DNA of 64,000 bases from Firmicutes bacterium HGW-Firmicutes-14 (GTDB lineage Bacteria; Bacillota; Thermincolia; Thermincolales; UBA2595): assembly GCA_002840275.1 (NCBI GenBank), contig PHAB01000004.1, forward strand, positions 1-64,000, given 5' to 3'. Under the pieces are notes generated by a model. The model was not told the origin of the DNA, made no database searches, and saw nothing but the letters and a program-made list of their open reading frames with translations. Positions 28,541 through 36,800 of the stretch are shown piece by piece. The translations under genes were made by a program, and so were the position numbers. The stretch's first letter is position 1. Every line of letters begins with the position of its first letter.

Positions 28541-28618
28541 TAAAAAACTCCTACCAGCAATTTACCGGTAGGAGCTATCAGCTGTAAACAGCGGTTAATG
28601 GCGAGCTCCATCGCCTAT
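28541..28618 (-). promoter_or_regulatory. Fluoride riboswitch with terminator, operon leader
   Basis: Minus strand: GGCGATGGAGCTCGCC, ATTAACCGCTG, ACAGCTGATAGCTCCTACC form the crcB-motif aptamer. The terminator pairs CTCCTACCGG with CTGGTAGGAG and ends in TTTTTTAG. Fluoride binding should prevent termination and turn on the Fe-S scaffold, GGGtGRT, two CrcB and DUF190 genes. The remaining ~150 bases up to 28768 are AT-rich promoter sequence. Confidence 0.93.
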
Positions 28619-28768
28619 TAATTGTCTTTACAATAATTATTTTTTCTATGTTTTTCGCAATAATCCTGCTTATCCCCTGACAATAATGAAAAAAATGGTT
28701 TGCTCTGACCAATTTAGAATTATAACATTATAATCTGCTTTGAATAAATACTTGCTTTTATTATACTG

Positions 28769-29329
28769 TCAACGGATAAAATTAATCACATCCCTGCTTC
28801 TTTCCGTTGCACCTTTATTTTCGTCTGCTTTATAACCCAGGGCTATTGCGCAAACAGGCAGATACCCTTCAGGAACGCCAAGCTCTTTTAAAAATTTATT
28901 TCCTTCTTCAGTCATAAAAAGCCGGAGAACGGAACCTATCCAACAAGAACCGATGTTCAGTGATTCAGCGGCAATTAAAATATTTGCGCCAGCTAAAGAA
29001 CAATCGTTTTGGGCATACGGAAACCCTTCTTCTCCGGAAACAAAAATCACAGTAGGAGCATTGTGAAAGGTATGATAACCAGGGTCATTTGCCCTTTCAG
29101 CCAATTTTTTATCTCCTGAAACCTTCATTATTCCCACCAGGCTTTTAACCATGCGGTCAAGTAAGTCCTTGTTTTGCACCACTGTGAAATGCCACTTCTG
29201 AGCGTTCCTCGCATTAGGGGCCCTTAAACCGGCATCAAGAATTTGCTGCAATTCAAAATCAGTAATCTGTTCCGGTTTATATTTCCTGACACTTCTCCGA
29301 TTTGCAATCACCCTTAACGTTTCATTCAT
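28769..29329 (-). CDS. Nitroreductase-family flavoprotein
   Basis: A 186-residue FMN-dependent nitroreductase fold: ANRRSVRKYKPEQI near the N-terminus, LQQILDAGLRAPNARNAQKWHFTVV, and IAAESLNIGSCWIGSVLRLF. The family reduces nitro compounds, quinones or flavins; the substrate is not evident. ATG at 29329 follows AAAGGAG and begins at the conserved RRSVRKY region. It lies 34 bases after the MFS gene and probably shares a transcript. Confidence 0.9.
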   Translation of the reverse strand: MNETLRVIANRRSVRKYKPEQITDFELQQILDAGLRAPNARNAQKWHFTVVQNKDLLDRMVKSLVGIMKVSGDKKLAERANDPGYHTFHNAPTVIFVSGEEGFPYAQNDCSLAGANILIAAESLNIGSCWIGSVLRLFMTEEGNKFLKELGVPEGYLPVCAIALGYKADENKGATERSRDVINFIR

Positions 29330-29363
29330 GTCATACCACTCCTTTATTCTTAGCAAGTTATTC

Positions 29364-30458
29364 TTAATGCTCACAAAGAGTTTTTGCTGTTTGTTTCGTA
29401 AACATCCAAAGAACCAGGGCCGCAATAGATAAGCCTGTGGCAGCCCCGCACACCAAAAACCCCGCACTGGCGCCAAACCTCTCCATTACACTTCCCGCAA
29501 AGAAATTCCCAAAGGGCATGGCCCCTGCGAATGACAGTGTATAAACACTCATGACCCGGCCACGGAAACTGTCACTCACATTCAGTTGAATCGTGGAATT
29601 TACCAGAGTCATAAACATCATGTGAAAAAATCCGATGGCGGACAAAAGGAATCCATACCCCTGGGCGCCCCTGTGCAGGATACGGTCCGAGAAAACCGGA
29701 ATTATTACATCCATGTTCATGGCAAAGGTACCGACTGCTACCAAGGCAAGTATAGCACTCAAAATCACGGGTTTTGATTTTATGTATTTCAGGCCGTCCA
29801 GGATATCATTTATTATTCTGCCCTGTTGGGCCGTTGTCCCGGATGACTGATATTTTATCATAAACAAACCAAATATAACCGGGATGAAACTGAGCCCATT
29901 TATGAAAAAGCAAAACCCAACGCCAAAGCGGACCAATAATATGGCGGAAAGGGCGGGTCCGGCAATTCTCGCTGCATTAAATACGGCGGAGTTCAGAGCA
30001 ATTGCATTAGTTAAATCATTTCTTCCCACTAAATTAATTATAAACGACTGTCTTGCCGGCATGTCGATACTGTTCATCAAACCCAGCAAAGCAGCCAAAA
30101 CAAGTACATGCCAATACCTGACGTGACCTGACCAAACCAATGCCATTAAAGTGAACGCCTGAATCATTAATGCCGTCTGGGTAAAGATGATCATCCTTTT
30201 TTTTGAACACCTGTCAATTATCACACCGGCAAAAAGAGAAAAAAGCAGTACCGGACCAAACTGGGCAACCCCCAAAAATCCCAGTAATAAAGCCGATTTT
30301 GTTAAGGAATAAACCAGCCACTGCTGGGCGGTTCTCTGCATCCATGTTCCCAGCAGTGAAATACAGTGTCCAAACCAGAAATATCTAAAGTTTTTATGAG
30401 ATAAAGCGGGAAACATTTTATTTAAATTTCGCCCCAGGGCGCTGACATCTGCTGCCAT
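29364..30458 (-). CDS. MFS transporter (EntS-like MFS_3) with internal gap
   Basis: A 364-residue major-facilitator protein. The N-terminal six helices are normal (FRYFWFGHCISLLGTWMQRTAQQWLVY, GVIIDRCSKKRMII, NSIDMPARQSFIINLV). In the second half, GYGFLLSAIGFFHMMFMTLVNSTIQLNVSDSFRGRVMS joins the start of helix 8 directly to the segment before the RGRVMS motif; about 45-50 residues usual in the family (length ~410) are missing without a frameshift. It may therefore be inactive or reshaped. Related proteins export drugs or siderophores. Confidence 0.82.
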   Translation of the reverse strand: MAADVSALGRNLNKMFPALSHKNFRYFWFGHCISLLGTWMQRTAQQWLVYSLTKSALLLGFLGVAQFGPVLLFSLFAGVIIDRCSKKRMIIFTQTALMIQAFTLMALVWSGHVRYWHVLVLAALLGLMNSIDMPARQSFIINLVGRNDLTNAIALNSAVFNAARIAGPALSAILLVRFGVGFCFFINGLSFIPVIFGLFMIKYQSSGTTAQQGRIINDILDGLKYIKSKPVILSAILALVAVGTFAMNMDVIIPVFSDRILHRGAQGYGFLLSAIGFFHMMFMTLVNSTIQLNVSDSFRGRVMSVYTLSFAGAMPFGNFFAGSVMERFGASAGFLVCGAATGLSIAALVLWMFTKQTAKTLCEH

Positions 30459-30519
30459 TTATATACTCCTCAGGTGGTTAAAAATCCTCGCTAAATAATA
30501 TCTCCCTTCGACAAAAAAA

Positions 30520-30546
30520 GAAAAAACCCCTGCAGAGCAGGAGCAG
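30520..30546 (-). terminator. Terminator of the multicopper-oxidase operon
   Basis: Minus-strand CCTGC/GCAGG hairpin with flanking G residues followed by TTTTTTCTTTTTTT, 60 bases after the last oxidase-like gene. Confidence 0.6.
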
Positions 30547-30605
30547 GAAGTACCAAAAAATTAGATATTTAATTTACGGAACAAATGCCTCAACTCCAAT
30601 TCCTG

Positions 30606-31544
30606 TCAAACCACTTCAATAACAGTCATCATTCCCCCGGGGAATGTATTATCATTGACCGAACAGTTCAGATTCCGGTCATAGAGCATATATTGCCCGG
30701 CGGCCGGGGCGGTAAATAGAAGGTCATACGACTGGCCTGACCCGATTGTTATGGTGTTTTTTTCATAACTCTTATCCAAACCGGCGGATAACAGGGGCCA
30801 GCTGTCCCCTGCCATTACCCTGGGGGTGATGCCCAGAAACCTGATGTTGTGATTTATAAACCCGGCATTGATAATCCTCAATAAAACCCTCTGCCCTGAA
30901 GTAACGGATACCCTGGAACCATAGGGCTGGCCGCCGCCACTGTCGGGGTCCGTGGTATCAGGGTAGCTTCTTCCGTTAATGATGAAATGACCAGGATTGA
31001 ATTCTGCCGCCGGAGATCCCGCAGCAAGCTCTTGATGAAGGTTTGTGTCTATTTCACCTGTCACCAGGATTTTTTCCACATCATATTCGGTTCCCGTACC
31101 GGGCCCGTATGCTGTCCATGTGGCGGGGTTCCCCGGGTCGAAACCGGCCGGGCGGACAACCATCACCCCGTACAGGCCCATCTGCACCTGTTTTTCGGGA
31201 CTGGTGCCGCTCTCATAGAGAAATATGCCGGGCCGGCCGGGGGTCAGGTTATAAGAGAAAGCGCCGCCGGGTGCGGTCTCGGAATTATAGGACACAAACA
31301 ATCCGCCGGAATCCCTGGCCGGCTGGGGAGTAAACTCCTGGCCCGGAAACATCACTGACACGGGGAAACCCAGGTCATTGGTCAGTATAACCTGCACATT
31401 GTCATTTTGGGGGACTTCCATGTGCGGACCGGGCAGCTGGGCAGGCCCGGCGGCTGAACCGGCAAACCCCCAAAAGGGAACCGGTCCTGTTCCGGGGAGT
31501 GATATATTGCCGGTTTTAGCCCAGAGGCTGAAGTTAGTTGCCAA
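30606..31544 (-). CDS. Multicopper-oxidase-like protein C (no copper ligands)
   Basis: A 312-residue protein of two cupredoxin folds, homologous to the two genes upstream (shared QVQMGLYGVMVVRP, DPGNPATWTAYGPGTGTEYD, NGRSYPDTTDPDSG, and NTFPGGMMTVIE at the end). The usual His clusters are replaced: the first domain has IFLYESG instead of a HCH motif, and the second NHNIRFLGI instead of HPxHxHG. It has no signal peptide. It is probably a structural or regulatory subunit for its paralogues and is unlikely to be an oxidase itself. Confidence 0.78.
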   Translation of the reverse strand: MATNFSLWAKTGNISLPGTGPVPFWGFAGSAAGPAQLPGPHMEVPQNDNVQVILTNDLGFPVSVMFPGQEFTPQPARDSGGLFVSYNSETAPGGAFSYNLTPGRPGIFLYESGTSPEKQVQMGLYGVMVVRPAGFDPGNPATWTAYGPGTGTEYDVEKILVTGEIDTNLHQELAAGSPAAEFNPGHFIINGRSYPDTTDPDSGGGQPYGSRVSVTSGQRVLLRIINAGFINHNIRFLGITPRVMAGDSWPLLSAGLDKSYEKNTITIGSGQSYDLLFTAPAAGQYMLYDRNLNCSVNDNTFPGGMMTVIEVV

Positions 31545-31590
31545 GTTTATTTCCTCCTTTCATATTCTGAAGAAAACCGGAAAACGAACC

Positions 31591-32796
31591 TCATCCCAGT
31601 CCTTCGATGGTCCCGGCGTCTCCAAGGGTCCCTGTGGGGAATATGGCGATCATGGTCATCATTCCTCCCGGGAATTCACCCCAGTTGGTTATCTGCATCT
31701 CTTCATGGGAATGGACCATAAAGTGATACTCTCCCACCTGGTTGAAAGAAGTGACACCTACGGGAACATCACCCTTTTCTCCCAGATAGGGGCTGCCGCT
31801 CCACATGGTCCAGCCGGCGTCACCCACACCCAGGTTCCGCAGGTTGGGCATAACCGTCGGAATGGGGTTTGACGGGTTATACCCCAGGCCGGACCAGGTA
31901 AATACCTGGTCATAGGTCTGCCCTGCCCCGACCAGCACGGTAAACTTCTTGTATGACAGGTCTTCTGTACCGTTCTTTAACAGGCTGCCATCCAGGGCAA
32001 CGATCCGGGTATGGTTTCCATGGGGGTGCAGGGGGTGGTTTTCAATCCCCCCGCCGGCATAACGGATAAGTACTTTTTCATCCGGTTCCGCCATAATCAT
32101 TGCTCCATAAGGCTGGTTAGGCATATATCCCGCATTATCCGAATTCATGGTATCAGGTGCGGAACGGCCGTTCATGGTCCAGTACCTGGGCAGGAAGTCC
32201 CTTATCTTGTAGTCCTTACCCTGTTCCACAGCCTGGTGAAGAACCGGGTCGATTTCAGATACCACGACCAGGTATTCCCGGTCAAATTCAGTATGGGTGT
32301 TTTCACCGTAAGCCGTTTTTTTCGCCGGTACAGCCGGATCATAATCGGACGGCCGGACAATTATAGCGCCGTACAAGCCCATCTGTACCTGTTTATGGGG
32401 GTTGGTACCGCTTTCATATATAAAAGTCCCGGGTCTATGGGCAGTAAAGGTATAGGTTATGGTTGGGGGGTTACCCCCCGGGTTACCGGGATAGTCAGCA
32501 AAATCAGTAAGGGAAACCAGGTTGCCGCCGCCGTCATATTTCGGTCCGGCGGGCTGCGGGCCGGAACCGGTATCAGCCGTCACACCCGATTGGCCGGGGA
32601 AAACAACGGAAGTGGCTTCAGGCAGGGTATTGGTGATGCTGATATTGACCACATCCCCCTGGTTGACAACAATCCGGGGTCCCGGCACCTGGGCCCGCTT
32701 GCCGGCGGCGTCGGTATACCCCCAGATGTAGATGCTGTTCCCGTCCGGAATGCTGATATAGCCATCGGTAACCCAAAGGTTAATATTTCTTATCAT
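31591..32796 (-). CDS. Multicopper-oxidase-like protein B (C-terminal-type ligands only)
   Basis: A 401-residue two-cupredoxin protein. Domain 1 has no HxH and reads IYESG at the HCH position. Domain 2 keeps a ligand set: ENHPLHPHGNH (His254, 257, 259, 262) and EYHFMVHSHEEMQITNWG (His358, 362, 364; Met367), resembling the terminal copper domain of three-domain oxidases but with Ser in place of the type-1 Cys. No signal peptide. It starts 16 bases after protein A stops. It would need partner domains to complete a trinuclear site. Confidence 0.8.
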   Translation of the reverse strand: MIRNINLWVTDGYISIPDGNSIYIWGYTDAAGKRAQVPGPRIVVNQGDVVNISITNTLPEATSVVFPGQSGVTADTGSGPQPAGPKYDGGGNLVSLTDFADYPGNPGGNPPTITYTFTAHRPGTFIYESGTNPHKQVQMGLYGAIIVRPSDYDPAVPAKKTAYGENTHTEFDREYLVVVSEIDPVLHQAVEQGKDYKIRDFLPRYWTMNGRSAPDTMNSDNAGYMPNQPYGAMIMAEPDEKVLIRYAGGGIENHPLHPHGNHTRIVALDGSLLKNGTEDLSYKKFTVLVGAGQTYDQVFTWSGLGYNPSNPIPTVMPNLRNLGVGDAGWTMWSGSPYLGEKGDVPVGVTSFNQVGEYHFMVHSHEEMQITNWGEFPGGMMTMIAIFPTGTLGDAGTIEGLG

Positions 32797-32811
32797 CTTT
32801 AATCCCTCCAG

Positions 32812-33840
32812 TTACTGCCCCGGCCCTGGCTGCGGAGGCAGGGACCCGGCGAGGATTTGTATTTCGGAGACCATGCCCCCTGGCGCTGTCCCGGCATTGA
32901 CATTTTTGTGATAATCCCTGTTAAATAAGGGGTAAGTACCGGCTGACGGGGCCGTAAAAATGGCGTCCATTGTCTGTCCGGCGGCAAAATAGAGGGCGTT
33001 TTTCCGGTAGGACAGGTTTTCACCGTTAAGGCCAAGAGGACGCTGGGCATCCTGGCCGATAACGTGCAGGGGTACGCCAAGGATTTCAATTGAATGCTGC
33101 TGGTAACCCAGATTAACGAACCGGAGCAGGACCTTATCCCCGCTATTGGCCCTGATCAGAGAGGAATACGGCTGGTAAGGCAGCGCCCCGGAAGGTTCCA
33201 CTGTATCGGGGTAAGACCTCCCGTTGTTCAGCCAGTAATCAGGTTTGTAGTCAGTCCAGTCATATTCCTGGACAGCTTCAATCTGCTGGTGGGCCCTGGT
33301 ATCCAGTTCCGTCAGAAAGATAAAGTATTCGCGGTCAAATTCGGTCCCTGTACCATGGCCGTACGCAGTCTTATAAGCAGGGTTACCCGGGTCATAGTCG
33401 GCCGGTCTGACCAGCAGCGGCCCGACCATACCCATCTGAATATGTTCCACAGGTTCAAAGTGGCAGTGGTATATATATGTGCCCGGGGCGAGGGGCTTAT
33501 AGTAATAGACGAAATCCCGGCCTACCAGCACAGATATTGAGGCTTCCGGAACCCCATCCCAGACAGGGATCTGGTTGGGGAAACCATGCCAGTGTATCGT
33601 GTGGGAATCATCAAGGTCCGGCCTGACCGGCATTCCCAGGTTGGTGAGAGTCAGGTAAACCTCATCTCCCACTTTTGCCTCCAGGAGGGGTCCCAGGAGC
33701 TGGGCCTTGCCCCGGTAAGAAAAAATTTCATTTTCCGGTATCCCGGTCAGGTCTACCCATCCGAAGATATATATTTCCGAGCCTCCGGGCACCCTGATAT
33801 AGCCGTCGGTAGCCCCGAAGCGTTTGTTAATAGTGGCCAT
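32812..33840 (-). CDS. Multicopper-oxidase-like protein A (N-terminal-type ligands)
   Basis: A 342-residue two-cupredoxin protein. Domain 1 carries SHTIHWHG (His80, 83, 85) and YHCHFEPVEHIQMGM (His125, Cys126, His127, His133, Met136/138), covering HxH ligands and a type-1-like Cys. Domain 2 lacks His clusters (QQHSIEILG). ATG at 33840 follows a GGGGG Shine-Dalgarno. No signal peptide or TAT motif. It lies 13 bases after the giant beta-helix gene. Together with protein B its ligands could form a complete oxidase. Confidence 0.82.
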   Translation of the reverse strand: MATINKRFGATDGYIRVPGGSEIYIFGWVDLTGIPENEIFSYRGKAQLLGPLLEAKVGDEVYLTLTNLGMPVRPDLDDSHTIHWHGFPNQIPVWDGVPEASISVLVGRDFVYYYKPLAPGTYIYHCHFEPVEHIQMGMVGPLLVRPADYDPGNPAYKTAYGHGTGTEFDREYFIFLTELDTRAHQQIEAVQEYDWTDYKPDYWLNNGRSYPDTVEPSGALPYQPYSSLIRANSGDKVLLRFVNLGYQQHSIEILGVPLHVIGQDAQRPLGLNGENLSYRKNALYFAAGQTMDAIFTAPSAGTYPLFNRDYHKNVNAGTAPGGMVSEIQILAGSLPPQPGPGQ

Positions 33841-33853
33841 TGTTTTACCCCCT

Positions 33854-36800
33854 TCAATACACTTTGGGATACGTTCCGGGCCTGTGCCCCATGAGCCTGG
33901 GAATCCTCCCGATGAATCGGGCCGGGAACCGGATACCCCTTCTCCTGAGCATTTCTTCAACGATGTCAAATATTCTCCTCACCGGATAAGGGAGTGGGAC
34001 GGGCCAGTATTCATCGGCTCCGATATCATACCTTTTCCACGGCCGGGGGTCATCGTCAAAATCGAAGGGCGGCGCGGCCCATACCAGACCCCTGGCGGTA
34101 AAGGTCCGGGTCCCGGTGTTGACTGCCGGTGAATTGGCACGGAGGTGGTAATTCCCTTCCGCTTCAGGAGTTACCGTGACAATTTTTACCGATATAAACC
34201 TGGGTTCAGTGGTAAAGGCCACCGCATCCACCCTGGTATTGTATTCCCGGATGAACCTGGGCGGGTTTTTACCCTTATATACGATATTATGAACCCCGGA
34301 ACCATAGGGAACAGAGAGATAGCTATAGTTAGGTGTCATAAATTGAGGTGCGGGTGTACCAAACACCTCCAGGTCAATGACCATGTAACCGGTAGAAAGT
34401 TTACCTGTATTTAGATCAAAGTAATGGGCGCGGTTATCCCAAAACAGGTTATTAAACAGAACAGGGTTGCTGAAAACCGGGGAGCCGGGCGGCAGTGAGG
34501 CCTGGAAAGCGGCGCTGTTGGGTTCGCTGGCCAGTCCTGCGGCATGGGGCCTGCCGTCACTGTCTTCGGCGGTGGCAGTGGTGATGTTTTTGGCAATGGT
34601 ATTATTGGAGATGATCACATTGGAAGCGTCATCCAGGGCGATGCCGCCCCCCAAATCGGTCGATACATTGTTGACAATCATATTGTTATATATCCGGATC
34701 CGGTACCTGCCGGGCTGCAGCAGCCTGATTCCTCCCCCGTCATCATTGGCCACATTGCCCTGGATGCAGTTGTTGTAAACCCGGACCTCACCTGACCCGG
34801 CGGAGAGGACTGCCGGCGGTATGGGCTGTTCCCCGCCGATGAATATTCCTGCCCCTTCATCAAAAGAGGCATTAAAGGATACACAGTTATGGTGGATACG
34901 GCCATACCTGCTGAGCCCGTAATGGGAGATTCCTCCCCCGTATTCAGCCGAATAATTGCCGCAGATTTCATTATGGTCTATTTCGTAGTAATGGGCACCG
35001 TTAAATATGCCTATGGCGCCGGCCAGGCTGATCCCGCCGTTATTTAAAATACGGTTATGATATATCCTTACATGGTCATTGTAATTAGACCCGGCATAAG
35101 CCCTGCCGAGAGTGACGGCCCCGCCGAAACCGCCGCCATTGCTTTGGATAATATTGTTGCTGATTTCCAGATAACTGCAGTAGGCATTGGCATAAAGGCC
35201 CCCGCCCTCTTCACCCCTGGCGCCGGTGATATAGAAGCCGTCAATCTGGGTGTGGAAGACCCGGCTGAAGGCCCCTGATTGTGCGACTACCGTTATTACC
35301 TGGCCTCTCGGTATTTCCTGGGGTCCGTCAAAAGTGATGCTGTTGAGGGTGTTTTCCCACCGGTCAAGATAACTCAGGAAAAACCGGCCGTCGATTTTCG
35401 TCACTTCAGGTCCATACCCCTGGATCTTCACGTTCTTGTAAAGGATGGGGCTTTCATAATAGGTCCCGGCCGGGACAATTATCAGGCTCCTGTCCGGGGC
35501 GCTGTCAATAGCCGCCTGGATTGACCCGCCCGCCGGTACATTGGCAACAGGGGGATTGTAGTTTGTGCCCAGGACATGAATGGTTAAACCCGTAGGTGTC
35601 ACCCGCCCGTCAGTCCTGTACAGCAGCAGCTGCCAGGCCCCGCTGGAAAAACTCCTGGGCACGGCACAGGTGACCCGGTTATTCCTCCACCGGCTGATTG
35701 GCAGAAACCGGTCATTAAGAGTAACGAAACCTATGGAGTTACCGAAATCCTTTCCTTCAATGACCAGTGTCCTTGACCCGGCCGGTGTCAGGTAAACCCT
35801 GTTTACCGAAGTAATCTGCGGAGTACCGGCTTTAACCCTGCAGAGAGGCGGTTGGGAGAACTGGGAACCCGGTGTTTCCACAAAGGCGGTTATGGGAAAC
35901 AGGGCGACATCCGCGTAAGTTGTTTTACCGGGCCAGACATCAAAGACCAGTTTCAGGGTCTGGTAATTGGGATTAAAGTGTTCATTTGGCGTGTCCGGGT
36001 CCCCCGGGTCATTTCCGATAACCTGGTACATCCCGGGAGCCACCCCTGAAGGTGAAGGGATATTAGCCGTATAGGTGGACGGCAGGACAACTTCGAATAT
36101 CCCGTTAGGGTCGGAATATACAGTGGTAATCAGACGTCCCTTATAATCCCTGATACCTACCGGAGCATGAGGAATTCCGCGCTTTTCCCCGTAATAAATC
36201 CTGGCAGGGTCGGTCTCTATGTTCACATCATCCAGCAAAAACCCCACGATTCTGCCTGGGACAGGCACATCAGTATACAGGAAGAAATCTGCCGCGGCAT
36301 TAAGCCCCCAGCCCAGGGTGACAATTTTGGCCGTCCTGGACGAACCCTCATACGGCGGGGGAAGCATCTGGGCAGTTACATTTTCACTGGGAATAAAAGT
36401 GTCCCCTTCCCCGGTATTTACTGATGATTCATCAATGGGCTTATACCCCGGGGGCACCTCTACCTCAACAATGTAAGTCCCTTCAGGCAATGGTTCAAAG
36501 GCATATCCCCCGTCAAAAACGCCCCGGGCTAAATAATTACCGGTGCCGGGGACTTCCCGGACAGGTGTCCCGTCAGGGTTGAGGGGGTGTTCCCAGGCGT
36601 CGGTGGCGACAGAGTTGATCTTGGGCCCCCTTGTTATCTCCCCGGTTACCGGGTCAGTCTCTGTGGCATAGAGATTGACTGCCACATTGGGGATTCCCGG
36701 TTCATAGTCCTCGGGCAGGGAAAATCGGGGATCCAGTTCATTGCGCATGGTGGCATAATAAACTATACCGGAAATACCCCCATTGGTAATATCATCAGCA

